Part shown: piece after piece, positions 25,180 to 34,299 of the stretch | Layout: each line of letters opens with the position of its first letter | Numbering within the stretch: the first letter of the stretch is position 1 | NCBI RefSeq assembly: GCF_003315635.1 | Contig: NZ_PDCG01000003.1 | Location: forward strand, 248,001 to 312,000 | Direction of reading: 5' to 3' | Source: Bifidobacterium aemilianum | Lineage (GTDB): Bacteria > Actinomycetota > Actinomycetes > Actinomycetales > Bifidobacteriaceae | DNA: 64,000 nt | Translations under genes and position numbers: made by a program | The notes under the pieces: model-generated | The model's input: only the letters and a program-made list of their open reading frames with translations | Databases searched by the model: none | Told to the model about the DNA's origin: nothing

Positions 25180-26181
25180 ATGGCATATGTCACCATTCGC
25201 GATGTGGCCCAAAGGGCTGGCATATCGGTCTCCACGGTCTCCCGTGCCCTCAATGGCAGGGGGCGGATCTCGCCCGAGACCAAAAAGAGTGTCGAGCGTG
25301 CGGTCGAGGAACTGAACTATATCCCCGATTCGCGGGCCCAGGCCATGCGCTCGTCGAAGACGAAGACCGTCGGTCTTCTGGTTCCGGACATCCGCAACGG
25401 ATATTTCGCTGATCTCGCCTATGCCATTCAAGACACCTTATTCAAAGCTGGATACTGCACCTTTATCGGAACCTCATCGGAAAGTGTTTCGCTACAGGAT
25501 TCCTTTATCACCAGCATCCTGTCCCAACACATAGATGGGGCCATCATCGTGCCGCAGGGTGAGTATTCCGATGCCCTGCACCTGTTGAATACCAGGAAAC
25601 TGCCGGTTGTCTTCGTCGACCGCACCGCCCAGGGTGTGGAAGGGGTCCCTCTGGTGGACTCCGACCCCATGCCGGGTATCAGGGAAGCCCTGAATGATAT
25701 CAAGGACCATGGCTTTGCCAAGGTGGGGTATGTGTCAGGTCCCATTCTGGATTCCCCTTCCCTCCAGGGCCGCGAATATGCCTTCCGCGACCTGGCGGCC
25801 AGGATTTTCGGCGAGGAGCATGTCTTCGTCGAATCGACGAGCTTCAACCAGGCCTCATGCGCATCGGTGCTCAAGCGAATGAGGCAATCCGGGGTCGACG
25901 CCTTGATCTTCGGCTATTCACCGGATGCCATCAGGGCCATCTCCTTGCTGACCTATGCGGGTGAGCAGGTGGGCAAGGACGTGTCGATTGTGTCCTTCGA
26001 CGACCTGGAGATCTTCAGGCTGATCAGCCCGCAGATTTCCGTCATATCCCAACAGGTGCAGGAGATCGGCCGGAGGGGGGCGGAGCTCTTCCTCGACATG
26101 GTGGATGGAAAGCGGCAGTCTCAGTCCCAGCGCGTGGAGACCATCTATATTCCGCGTGCCTCGGTCGGTCAGGCCAGATAG
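25180..26181 (+). CDS. rbsR: LacI-family ribose operon regulator
   Basis: 333 residues. N-terminal helix-turn-helix VTIRDVAQRAGISVSTVSRALNG, hinge ALNYIPDSRAQAMRSS-like region, then a sugar-binding sensor domain (VGLLVPDIRNGYFADLAY; SIVSFDDLEIFRLISPQISV). GGGGAGGTG precedes the ATG. It lies directly upstream of and in line with rbsACBDK, so the name rbsR rests on context. The inverted repeats upstream suggest self-regulation and those before rbsA suggest operon control. Most likely effector: ribose or ribose 5-phosphate (inference). Confidence 0.85.
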   Translation: MAYVTIRDVAQRAGISVSTVSRALNGRGRISPETKKSVERAVEELNYIPDSRAQAMRSSKTKTVGLLVPDIRNGYFADLAYAIQDTLFKAGYCTFIGTSSESVSLQDSFITSILSQHIDGAIIVPQGEYSDALHLLNTRKLPVVFVDRTAQGVEGVPLVDSDPMPGIREALNDIKDHGFAKVGYVSGPILDSPSLQGREYAFRDLAARIFGEEHVFVESTSFNQASCASVLKRMRQSGVDALIFGYSPDAIRAISLLTYAGEQVGKDVSIVSFDDLEIFRLISPQISVISQQVQEIGRRGAELFLDMVDGKRQSQSQRVETIYIPRASVGQAR

Positions 26182-26314
26182 GGACAAGCCGATTCCTCTC
26201 TTAGGGGAGGAGCTGGCGGGTAGGTGAGCGGTTCGTCCATCCTGCCGTCCTGTGGGAACAGTGGGGTTCCTCGCCGCTTCATGCTGTTGCTTGAAGCTTT
26301 GACATATAGAAGCA

Positions 26315-26338
26315 GAAACCGTCGGTGATGCCGGTTTC
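26315..26338. promoter_or_regulatory. Operator candidate before rbsA
   Basis: GAAACCG at 26315-26321 and CGGTTTC at 26332-26338 form a 24-bp inverted repeat ending three bases before the AAAGGAAG ribosome-binding site. The position suits repression by the upstream LacI-type protein. Confidence 0.5.
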
Positions 26339-26357
26339 ATAAAGGAAGTGAAATGGA

Positions 26358-27872
26358 ATGACTCAGTTATCGCTAATCGGGGTCTCGAAGATATTCGGCA
26401 ACTCCACAGTGGTCGACAATGTCTCCCTAACCGTCGAGCCGGGGAAGGTGCACGTGCTGCTCGGTGAGAATGGCGCCGGCAAATCGACCATCATCAAGAT
26501 GATGAGTGGCATCTACCAACCAGACAAGGGCCATATCGAGATTGATGGCAAGGAAGTCAAGATTCCCAACGTGGATGCGGCCCGAAAGTTTGGGATAGCG
26601 GTCATCCATCAGGAACTGAACATGGTCTCCCAGCTGTCCATCATGGAGAACCTCTTCCTGGGGCACCTGCCCACCAAGGGGGGCTTCCTGGACCGCAAGA
26701 CCATGCGTCGGAAGGCTGAGGCGGCGCTCAAGCTGATTGGGCTCGACGAGGACGTGTCCACTCCCATGAGTGACCTGGGCGTGGCCCGCCAACAGATGGT
26801 GGAGATTGCCAAGGCCCTGATGCAGGATGCGTCCCTGCTGATTCTCGATGAGCCCACAGCCGCCCTGACCGGCAAGGAATGCCGGCAGCTCTTCCAGATT
26901 ATGGACAGGCTCAAGAGCAAGGGTGTGGGCATGGTCTTCATCTCCCACCATCTGGACGAGATCGCCCGTGTCGGTGACGTGGTCTCCGTCCTGCGTGACG
27001 GCAAGTATATCGACACCCTGCCGGCCTCCTCACCCGAATCGGAGCTGGTCAAGCTGATGGTCGGCAGGAACATCGAGGACCAGTACCCCCGCAAGGCCTC
27101 CGTCCTGGGCAAGACCTTGCTGGAGGTCAGGAATCTGAAGAGCGAGGGGAGGATCAACGATGTCTCCTTCTGCGTCAAGGCCGGAGAAGTGGTCGGTCTC
27201 GCCGGACTGGTGGGCGCTGGCCGCACCGAAGTCCTCCGGGCCATCTTTGGCGCGGACAGTTACGATTCTGGAACCATCGTGGTGGACGGGCAGACTCTGG
27301 GCAAGCAGTCCATCGCCAGTTCCATTGCCGCGGGTCTTGGCCTGGTTCCCGAAGACAGGCGTGACCAGGGGCTGATTCTGGAGGCCTCAGTAGCCGACAA
27401 CCTGGGTCTGGCGACCATGATTCCGACCTCCAAGTTCGGCTTAGTGGATCGCAAGGGCCAGAAGGACCATGAGGAGGAGACCGCGCAGAAGCTCCGTATC
27501 CGCATGGCCGGCATTGATCAGTCTGCCGGATCCCTGTCCGGCGGCAACCAGCAGAAGATAGTCTTCGGCAAGTGGTCAATGGCCAATGTCAAGGTCCTCC
27601 TGCTTGATGAGCCAACCCGTGGCGTCGATGTCGGCGCTCGTGTCGAGATCTATGAACTGATCAACTCAATCACCGCCAATGGTGGAGCGGTGCTGATGGC
27701 CTCATCGGACCTGCCTGAGGTGCTCGGTATGTCCGACCGGGTCCTGGTCATGAGCAATGGGTCCCTGAGCGGTGAGATGCCGGCCAGCGAGGCCACGCAG
27801 GAGAAAGTCATGTCTTTGGCTGTGTCCCACATGGATGCGGATGGCAGCGCAAACAATGAAGGAGAGAAGTAA
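26358..27872 (+). CDS. rbsA: Ribose ABC transporter ATPase
   Basis: 504 residues with two ABC domains, as in RbsA-type sugar importers. First domain: Walker A GENGAGKST, signature VARQQMVEIAKAL, Walker B LLILDEPTAALT. Second domain: a loose Walker A region GLVGAGRTE, signature LSGGNQQKIVFGKW, Walker B VLLLDEPTRGVDVG. The weak second Walker A and the atypical first signature are normal for this family. AAAGGAAG precedes the ATG. It is the first structural gene of the ribose operon. Confidence 0.93.
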   Translation: MTQLSLIGVSKIFGNSTVVDNVSLTVEPGKVHVLLGENGAGKSTIIKMMSGIYQPDKGHIEIDGKEVKIPNVDAARKFGIAVIHQELNMVSQLSIMENLFLGHLPTKGGFLDRKTMRRKAEAALKLIGLDEDVSTPMSDLGVARQQMVEIAKALMQDASLLILDEPTAALTGKECRQLFQIMDRLKSKGVGMVFISHHLDEIARVGDVVSVLRDGKYIDTLPASSPESELVKLMVGRNIEDQYPRKASVLGKTLLEVRNLKSEGRINDVSFCVKAGEVVGLAGLVGAGRTEVLRAIFGADSYDSGTIVVDGQTLGKQSIASSIAAGLGLVPEDRRDQGLILEASVADNLGLATMIPTSKFGLVDRKGQKDHEEETAQKLRIRMAGIDQSAGSLSGGNQQKIVFGKWSMANVKVLLLDEPTRGVDVGARVEIYELINSITANGGAVLMASSDLPEVLGMSDRVLVMSNGSLSGEMPASEATQEKVMSLAVSHMDADGSANNEGEK

Positions 27873-27873
27873 G

Positions 27874-28863
27874 ATGTCGTCAACTCAAGTGAAAGCAACG
27901 CAGATGGAATCCCCGTCCAGCGCTCTTGACAAGGTTAAGAAATTCGCCAGCCGTAACGGCGCCCTGATTGGACTGGTCATCCTCTGCTTGGTCCTGGCCT
28001 TCGCCACCCCGGCCTTCCTGACGGCCAATAACATTCTGAACGTTGGCATCCAGGCCGCGACAGTGGCCATTCTGGCATTCGGCCAGACCTTCGTCATCGT
28101 TGCCGCTGGCATCGACCTGTCGGTGGGTTCGGTGGCCGCGGTCTCCAGCATGATCGTGGCCTATACCGGCGCCTCCATGGGATTGCCCGCCTGGATGACC
28201 ATCATCGTCGGCATCCTGGCTGGTGCCGTCTTCGGCGGACTTTCCGGCTTGGCCAACGCCTATCTGAAGCTGCCCTCCTTCATAGCCACGCTGGCTATGA
28301 TGTCCGTGGCCCGAGGCCTGACCCTTGTCATCTCCGACGGCCGGCCCATCACCACGTCCGGTCTGGTCAACTTCTTCGGCTCCAACCTTGCCGGCATTCC
28401 TGTCCCCATCATGATGATGGTCATCATGGGCATTATCGCCGCCGTCATCCTCAACCTGACCAGTGCCGGCCGTTCCATGTACGCCGTTGGCGGCAACATG
28501 GAGGCCTCCCGCCTCTCCGGCATCTCGGTCCACAAGACCCAGATCATGGTCTTCGTCCTTTCCGGTGTCTTCGCTGCTGTGGCCGGCCTGGTCATCGCCG
28601 GCCGTCTCCACTCCGCCCAGCCCCAGGCCGCCACCGGCTATGAGATGGACGCCATCGCCTCCGTGGTCATCGGCGGTGCCTCCCTGTCGGGCGGCAAGGG
28701 CAGAATTTCCGGCACCTTCGTTGGAGCCATCCTCCTGGCCGTCATCCGTAACGGTCTGAACATTCTCAACGTCTCCTCCTTCTGGCAGCAGGTCGTCATC
28801 GGCCTGGTCATTGCCTTCGCCGTGAGCTTCGATACCCTGCGCCGCCAGGAAGACGCCCACTGA
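27874..28863 (+). CDS. rbsC: Ribose ABC transporter permease
   Basis: 329 residues, hydrophobic throughout with the RbsC pattern: NILNVGIQAATVAILAFGQT, VIVAAGIDLSVGSVAA, KLPSFIATLAMMSVARGL, YAVGGNMEASRLSGI (EAA-like loop) and VVIGGASLSGGKGRISGT. ATG 27874 follows GGAGAGAAG and starts two bases after the rbsA stop codon; the longer in-frame extension back to 27772 overlaps rbsA. It forms the membrane channel with RbsA and RbsB. Confidence 0.93.
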   Translation: MSSTQVKATQMESPSSALDKVKKFASRNGALIGLVILCLVLAFATPAFLTANNILNVGIQAATVAILAFGQTFVIVAAGIDLSVGSVAAVSSMIVAYTGASMGLPAWMTIIVGILAGAVFGGLSGLANAYLKLPSFIATLAMMSVARGLTLVISDGRPITTSGLVNFFGSNLAGIPVPIMMMVIMGIIAAVILNLTSAGRSMYAVGGNMEASRLSGISVHKTQIMVFVLSGVFAAVAGLVIAGRLHSAQPQAATGYEMDAIASVVIGGASLSGGKGRISGTFVGAILLAVIRNGLNILNVSSFWQQVVIGLVIAFAVSFDTLRRQEDAH

Positions 28864-29012
28864 TCCCCATCCGGTCCCGGCGGGCTTTCAGTCCGACCGG
28901 ATGGATGCAATCATCCACGCACCAAGCAGGGGCCGATCCCCGGATGAAGCTTCCACAGATTGGCTCTGACACCACCGAGAGTAATGAAGAATAGAAAGAA
29001 ATGAGGAATACC

Positions 29013-29963
29013 ATGATGAACATATCAGTAAAGAAGGGCGTGAAGGCGGGCCTGGCCCTGGTCTGCGCCGGAGCCATGATGGTCGGCTTCAGTGCCTGCG
29101 GCGGCGGATCTTCCTCCGGTTCGGGCAATGAGAAGGTCGCCCTGCTGGTCTCCACCCTCAACAACCCCTTCTTCGTCGATCTGCGTGATGGCGCTCAGGC
29201 CGAAGCCAAGAAGCTGGGCATCGACCTGCAGGTCTCGGACGCCCAGAACGACTCCGCAACCCAGCAGAACCAGGCTCAGAATGCCCAGTCACAAGGAGCC
29301 AAGGCCGTCATCATCAACCCGGTTGATTCCGACGCCGCCGGCTCGGCAGTGGCACCGCTCGTCTCCTCCAACCTGCCGGTCATCTCGGTGGATCGTGCCG
29401 TCACTGGCGCTAGCGTCACCTCCCACATCGCCTCCAACAATGTCGCGGGTGGCGCCCAGGCGGCCGATGAGCTGGCCAAGTCCTTGGACGAGAAGGGCGA
29501 CATCATCATCCTCCAGGGCACTCCCGGCGCCGCTTCGACCCGTGACCGCGGCAAGGGCTTCAAGGACCAGATCAAGAAGTACTCAGGCATCAAGGTCGTG
29601 GCCGAGCAGACCGCCAACTTCGACCGCGCCAACGCCTTGGACGTGACCACCAACCTCATGCAGTCCAACGGCAAGGTGGTCGGCGTGTATGCCGAGAATG
29701 ACGAGATGGCTCTGGGTGCCGTGCAGGCGCTCGGTGACCGCGCCGGCAAGGACGTGAAGATCTTCGGCTTCGACGGCACGGCTGATGGCATCAAGTCCGT
29801 CAAGAGTGGCGCCATGGTCGGTACCATCGCCCAGCAACCCAAGGTCCTTGGCCAGAAGGCTGTCCAGGCGGCGGCCAAGGCCATCAAGGGCGAGAAGGTC
29901 TCCAAGACGGAGTCCATCCCCGTCAAAACCGTCAACAAGGAGAACATCTCCTCCTTCCAGTGA
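29013..29963 (+). CDS. rbsB: Ribose-binding lipoprotein
   Basis: About 316 residues. A lipoprotein signal (basic VKKGVKAG, hydrophobic core, lipobox GFSAC then glycine/serine linker) anchors it outside the membrane. The mature part is a type I periplasmic binding protein: VALLVSTLNNPFFVDLRDG, QNAQSQGAKAVIINPVDSDA, VISVDRAV, ILQGTPGAASTRDRGKGF and EMALGAVQAL, close to E. coli RbsB in pattern. ATG 29013 has AGGA five bases upstream; ATG 29001 (adds four residues) is equally possible. It is third in the transporter operon. Confidence 0.93.
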   Translation: MMNISVKKGVKAGLALVCAGAMMVGFSACGGGSSSGSGNEKVALLVSTLNNPFFVDLRDGAQAEAKKLGIDLQVSDAQNDSATQQNQAQNAQSQGAKAVIINPVDSDAAGSAVAPLVSSNLPVISVDRAVTGASVTSHIASNNVAGGAQAADELAKSLDEKGDIIILQGTPGAASTRDRGKGFKDQIKKYSGIKVVAEQTANFDRANALDVTTNLMQSNGKVVGVYAENDEMALGAVQALGDRAGKDVKIFGFDGTADGIKSVKSGAMVGTIAQQPKVLGQKAVQAAAKAIKGEKVSKTESIPVKTVNKENISSFQ

Positions 29964-29998
29964 CATGCCGAAACGGGCGTAATGCCCACTAGGCGGTT

Positions 29999-30045
29999 GG
30001 ATTGGTGGTTCGCTCAGGCATCTGGCCCGATCGGACCACCAATCC
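29999..30045 (+). promoter_or_regulatory. Hairpin between rbsB and rbsD
   Basis: GGATTGGTGGT (29999-30009) pairs with ACCACCAATCC (30035-30045) around a 25-base loop. It may attenuate or stabilise transcript between the abundant binding protein and downstream enzymes. Confidence 0.5.
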
Positions 30046-30175
30046 GGCGGACGCCTATATTAGGATGTTGCTGGAATCGAATGGCCCGATACGACGCTTG
30101 TGGAAGGCCGACTATGTCAATGGAAGTGCCCTGCCTGGTCTGTGGGGAGGGCGCTCCTTGCCGAAAAGGTGAAAA

Positions 30176-30571
30176 ATGCTAACACATGGAATTCTCAATG
30201 CCCAATTGGCGGCTGCTATGGCCGGTCTGCGGCACAAGGATCTCTTCGTGGTCTCAGATTGCGGTTTGCCGGTTCCGGAGGGTGTGGAGGTCATCGATTT
30301 GGCTCTGGTTTTTGGCCTGCCCCGCTTTGAGGACGTGCTTGATGCCCTTAAGGGCAATCTGGTTCTTGAAACAGCCACCATGGCCCAGGAGGCCAAGGGG
30401 ACCCTGGCCGAGCAGTGGGTGAGTGACAGATTTGATCTGCCCATGGACTACACGCCCCACGATGGGCCGGATGGGTTCAAGGACCGGGTCAAGGATGTGA
30501 AATTCGTGATTCGCTCTGGTGAAACCACTTCTTTCGCCAATGTCATCTTTCGCTGTGGTGTGCCCTTCTGA
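30176..30571 (+). CDS. rbsD: D-ribose pyranase
   Basis: Interconverts beta-pyranose and beta-furanose forms of ribose so that ribokinase can use it. 131 residues, the usual length. Key features: MLTHGILNAQLAAAMAGLRHKD (catalytic His region), VSDCGLPVPEGVEVIDLALV and the C-terminal VIRSGETTSFANVIFRCGVPF. AAAAGGTG precedes the ATG. It lies 212 bases after rbsB and before rbsK in the same direction. Confidence 0.95.
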   Translation: MLTHGILNAQLAAAMAGLRHKDLFVVSDCGLPVPEGVEVIDLALVFGLPRFEDVLDALKGNLVLETATMAQEAKGTLAEQWVSDRFDLPMDYTPHDGPDGFKDRVKDVKFVIRSGETTSFANVIFRCGVPF

Positions 30572-30927
30572 GGTGTCTCATGCTGGCTTGCTGGTGGCAT
30601 AATTTGCGGCGTGTCTGGGGTCGCCCCTGCCAGCTGAGGGTGTCCACCAGCAGGCTTGGGCGCTGGCCTATGGAGGGTCTGCCTGCTCGACGAGGGCCCG
30701 CGTGGCTGGTGCCCGTTGAGATCTATGGATAAGCTGGCTGTGGTATATGCCCTCTTGTACCCATGTCCGTCCTGCTCTGTGGGCAGGACTTGGGTACCTG
30801 CCGGTGCAACTGAAAGGCGGATTGGAGACCAGGGAATGGGTGCCCAGCAGCACTGGTCCGGGGTTTGCGGTCCGCTGTACTACGAGAATAATTGAAACAC
30901 TATGGGAACAAGGCCCTAGCGCCTTCA
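30572..30927. other. Intergenic region between rbsD and rbsK
   Basis: About 355 bases without a gene. It contains a two-part hairpin: GTACCCA (30757-30763) with TGGGTAC (30791-30797) enclosing GTCCTGC (30769-30775) with GCAGGAC (30783-30789). There is no T-run, so it may be a processing or operator structure; rbsK may have its own promoter here. Confidence 0.45.
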
Positions 30928-31917
30928 ATGAACGGGATGAATATGAACAAGGAAGCACTCGACAGGCTTGGTCGAATCAGTTCAAGCGAGGCGAAGGTGG
31001 CCGTGGTCGGTTCCATGAATGTGGACTACACGGTCGTGGCCGACCGTTTGCCTGAACCAGGGGAAACCATCAATGGCGGCCCTCTCCAGTTGCTGCCGGG
31101 CGGCAAATCGGCCAACCAGGCCGCCGCCGCCGCACGGATCGGTGCCCAGGTTCAGTTATTCGGGGCCCTGGGGCAGGACGCCAACGCCGATTTTCTACTT
31201 GATCACCTGGGCCAGGCTGGCGTGGATGTCTCCCAGGTACGGCATGTGCCTGGTCCCAGCGGCACCACAGTCATCACCGTGGATGGTCAGGGGGAGAATA
31301 CCATCGTCTATTCCGCCGGCTCCAATGCCAGCGTCACCACCGAGTACATTGATGAGTCCGCTTCGGCCCTCACACAATCCCGAGTCCTTGGGCTGAGTCT
31401 GGAGAGCCCCATGGAGACCGTGACCCATGCCGCCCAGATCTGCCATGCCGCAGGGCTCAAGGTCCTGCTTAACGACTCACCATTCGTCCCCCAATTGTCT
31501 GCTGAACTCATCGCCGCTTCCGACATCCTCCTGGTCAATGAGCATGAGATGGCCCAACTGCTTGGCATTCAGGAGCCCGAGAATGGCGAGTGGGACGGCC
31601 TGGATTGGTCAGCCACCGCGGGTGCCATGCGCGAATTTGGCTTTGACCAGGCCATCGTGACCCTAGGCGGAGAAGGGTCGGTCGTCCTTGATCATGGACA
31701 GGTGGAGAGGATCGCTCCGGTCAGGGTTAAGGCCTTGGATACGACTGGCTGCGGTGATTCCTTCATGGGCACCGTCTTGGCGGGTTTGGCCTCCGGCCTT
31801 TCCCTATCCGAGAGCGCCCAGGTGGCCTCCTATGTCTCAGCCTATGCGGCCACTGGCCTGGGTGCCCAGGCCTCCTACGGCAGCACTCAACAGATCGAGG
31901 CCTTCTTCAACGAGTAA
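30928..31917 (+). CDS. rbsK: Ribokinase
   Basis: Phosphorylates ribose to ribose 5-phosphate. About 329 residues. PfkB marks: VAVVGSMNVDYTVVADRLP, LLPGGKSANQAAAAARIGAQ, TLGGEGSVV, and catalytic DTTGCGDSFMGTVLAGL (Cys where Ala is common). In-frame ATGs at 30928, 30937 and 30943 are all possible and none has a strong ribosome-binding site, so the exact start is open. It is the last gene of the ribose cluster and ends at a strong terminator. Confidence 0.9.
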   Translation: MNGMNMNKEALDRLGRISSSEAKVAVVGSMNVDYTVVADRLPEPGETINGGPLQLLPGGKSANQAAAAARIGAQVQLFGALGQDANADFLLDHLGQAGVDVSQVRHVPGPSGTTVITVDGQGENTIVYSAGSNASVTTEYIDESASALTQSRVLGLSLESPMETVTHAAQICHAAGLKVLLNDSPFVPQLSAELIAASDILLVNEHEMAQLLGIQEPENGEWDGLDWSATAGAMREFGFDQAIVTLGGEGSVVLDHGQVERIAPVRVKALDTTGCGDSFMGTVLAGLASGLSLSESAQVASYVSAYAATGLGAQASYGSTQQIEAFFNE

Positions 31918-31930
31918 AGCTCCATCAAGT

Positions 31931-31974
31931 CGGAAGCCGGGGGAAGCAAGATTCCCCCGGCTTCCGCCGTTTTT
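31931..31974 (+). terminator. Strong intrinsic terminator after rbsK
   Basis: A perfect 15-bp stem, CGGAAGCCGGGGGAA at 31931-31945 with its complement at 31952-31966, six-base loop, then TTTTT at 31970-31974. Confidence 0.92.
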
Positions 31975-32057
31975 GACCGTTTTCCTGCCTGCTGTTTGCC
32001 GTCAACTCCTTGGCAACCAGCTGCCGCCGTCCTTTCGCAGCCGGCGTTTTTGCCCCC

Positions 32058-32139
32058 GACTCACCCCAAGGTGGGTTAGGTGTCCACCCTCTCCACCACT
32101 TCGTCATTTCGTTCCTCCTATCTGTCCTTAGGGTGAGTG
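32058..32139 (+). repeat. 81-bp family element, copy 5 (82 bp)
   Basis: Starts GACTCACCCCAAGG, ends with TATCTGTCC followed by TTAGGGTGAGTG. One base longer than most copies. Confidence 0.8.
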
Positions 32140-32273
32140 GAGGCTTCGGGTCCTGGTATTCATCAATGAGCAATCCGTCTTGTTCCCCGTGTTTCCGCGT
32201 CTTCGCTCCACATCCTCCCTCCACAGGGACTGGTTGCTCACTGCAGCAGGGTTTGACGCACCATCGCCAAGCC

Positions 32274-32354
32274 GGCTCACCCCACAGGCGGATACGGAGG
32301 AAGGCATCAAGCAGTTGCGCTGAACTTTCCCCATACTTGGACATAGGGTGAGTC
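32274..32354 (+). repeat. 81-bp family element, copy 6
   Basis: Starts GGCTCACCCCACAGG, ends TACTTGG then ACATAGGGTGAGTC; exactly 81 bp. Confidence 0.85.
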
Positions 32355-32670
32355 TCCGATGCCAGATCTTTGTTCCGATAGCGGTGAGTCTTGCCTGATA
32401 GGGGTGAGTCATGGTGGTATAAGGGCGATTCTTGATTGGAGAAACGCCTTTGAAAAGACACGCTCTGGGGATTGATTGGAGTGAGTGGGTTTGGCTGTTA
32501 GGGAGGCGAGGAAGCGTGCCGGGCGACAATCCGCTAGTCGGGATTTCTTCAGGGAACTGTATATTGGACGTGGCCCGAATCAGCTTGGGCTCGTCGTGGG
32601 CAAGTCCTGCGATGGGTCTTGTTCGCATGATTAGATAGCAGCAGTGAGACTCCACAGGAGAGGGCGGACA

Positions 32671-33684
32671 ATGTCGGCGATTTTAGAAGGCAAATCTGAT
32701 AAGAAGATGGCCTTGGTGGCAGGTCGGTCCTACCCCGAGCAAGCTATTGAAACCGCGGTCTGTCTGGGAATTGAACCCCTGAAGACCGATGCCTATGACT
32801 TTGCCAATAGCGAGATGTATGTACGCTTCTCCCAGCCCGTGCGCGGGGCTGACGTCTTTGTGCTCCAGGCGCATACCCAGCCCATCAATACAGCCATCAT
32901 GGAACAGCTCATCATGATTGATGCACTCAAGCGTGCCTCGGCGCGTTCCATCACGGTGGTGGCGCCCTTCCTGGGGTATTCGCGCCAGGACAAGAAGCAC
33001 CTGGGGCGCGAGCCCATTACCGCCCGCCTGATTTTTGACCTTTTTCGCACGGCCGGTGCGGACCGCATCATGACGGTTGACCTGCACGCGGCCCAGGAGC
33101 AGGGTTTCTTTGATGCCCCGGTCGATCACCTGACCGCCATGCCGGTGCTGCTCAATTATGTACGTTCAACCATGCCCTTGGACGACGCCACCATCGTGTC
33201 TCCGGACGCTGGGCGTATCAAGGTTTCAGAGCAGTGGGCGGCGAAGTTGGGTGGTCTACCCCTGGCCTTCATCCATAAGACACGAGACGTAACGAGGCCC
33301 AACCACGCCGAGGCCCACGGCATCATCGGTCAGGTCGAGGGCCGCGATTGCATCGTGGTTGACGATATGATCGACACCGCAGGCACTATCTGTGAAGCGG
33401 TCAATACCTTGAAGGGTGCGGGGGCCAAGTCGGTGACTTTGGTTGCCACCCATGGAATCCTGTCGGGGCCGGCAATTGAGCGGCTCCAGGCTTGTGTCGT
33501 GCGGGAGATTATTCTCATGGATACCGTTCCCGTGCCCAAGTCGAAGCGTCTGCCCAATATGACCGTCTTGTCCATCGCCCCCCTCCTTGCCTCCGGCATT
33601 AGATCCGTCTTTGAATCGGGCTCGGTCAGCGGATTGATGAACGGGTTGCCAGAGGATATGAAGCCCAGAAGCATCTACGCCTGA
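32671..33684 (+). CDS. prs: Ribose-phosphate pyrophosphokinase
   Basis: Makes PRPP from ribose 5-phosphate and ATP. 337 residues. Family signatures: SEMYVRFSQPVRGADVFVLQ, PYFGYSRQDKK-type motif as APFLGYSRQDKKHLGREPIT, the metal-binding VDLHAAQEQGFFD, SPDAGRIKVSE, and the PRPP loop CIVVDDMIDTAGTICEA. ATG 32671 follows CAGGAGAGGG; the upstream in-frame start at 32644 has no such site. Its place after the ribose operon suits the pathway, though a strong terminator and 700 bases separate them, so it is an independent transcript. Confidence 0.95.
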   Translation: MSAILEGKSDKKMALVAGRSYPEQAIETAVCLGIEPLKTDAYDFANSEMYVRFSQPVRGADVFVLQAHTQPINTAIMEQLIMIDALKRASARSITVVAPFLGYSRQDKKHLGREPITARLIFDLFRTAGADRIMTVDLHAAQEQGFFDAPVDHLTAMPVLLNYVRSTMPLDDATIVSPDAGRIKVSEQWAAKLGGLPLAFIHKTRDVTRPNHAEAHGIIGQVEGRDCIVVDDMIDTAGTICEAVNTLKGAGAKSVTLVATHGILSGPAIERLQACVVREIILMDTVPVPKSKRLPNMTVLSIAPLLASGIRSVFESGSVSGLMNGLPEDMKPRSIYA

Positions 33685-33872
33685 GTAGGGGTACTTCGCG
33701 GACTGGCGAGCTGGAGCACCTCGCTGGCCGGGCAACCTCCCCTGCAGGATTTCCTCCCTCGGTCGCGGGTGACGAGTAACATCAATGTATTGTCTGCGGT
33801 GTATTGCCGCAGGCATGCATACACACTCCTGTCATGGAAAGGCCATGACCATAAGTCCGAAGGAGGTGGGTG

Positions 33873-34169
33873 ATGTCTGCACATAAGTACGAACTGATGT
33901 TCATTGCTGATCCTGACCTGGATGAGCGCGCTCTGAAGAAGCTGACCGAACAGTATCTCGAAACCGTCACCAAGGAAGGCGGTGCCGTCGAGGAACCTGA
34001 TTTCTGGGGCCGTCGCAAGCTGGCCTACGAGATTGACGGCAAGACCGAGGGCAACTACGTTGTGGTCAACTACAGCGCCGAGCCTGCTGTCAGCGCCGAG
34101 CTCGACCGTATCCTCAATCTGAACGAGTCCGTAATCCGCACCAAGATCCTGCGTAAGGACGCCAAGTAG
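33873..34169 (+). CDS. rpsF: 30S ribosomal protein S6
   Basis: 98 residues, normal length. It begins MSAHKYELMFIADPDLDERA and contains EEPDFWGRRKLAYEIDGKTEGNYVV, typical of S6. AGGAGG at 33861-33866 sets ATG 33873 as the start over GTG 33870. First of the standard S6-SSB-S18-L9 operon. Confidence 0.97.
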   Translation: MSAHKYELMFIADPDLDERALKKLTEQYLETVTKEGGAVEEPDFWGRRKLAYEIDGKTEGNYVVVNYSAEPAVSAELDRILNLNESVIRTKILRKDAK

Positions 34170-34299
34170 GTTTTCGTCTGCCTTGAGCAGATAAAGAATC
34201 CCTAGGACCTTGACAGCTTGTCTCCCGCCGGCGGTGCGTCGGCTTGGGGGAAGAGAAGACCTTGGGAATCAATAGGAATCAAGCAAGTAAGGAATCGTC

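Larger units (their letters stand above)
31975..32670. other. Gene-free region between ribose operon and prs
   Basis: About 700 bases with no credible gene. It holds two 81-bp elements and two extra GGTGAGTC motifs at 32383 and 32403, 20 bp apart. The right end must contain the prs promoter. Confidence 0.6.

Noticed and set aside
24629..25315. Two short open frames upstream of rbsR
   Set aside because: No domain or convincing ribosome-binding site; the second overlaps rbsR in another frame and covers operator-like repeats.
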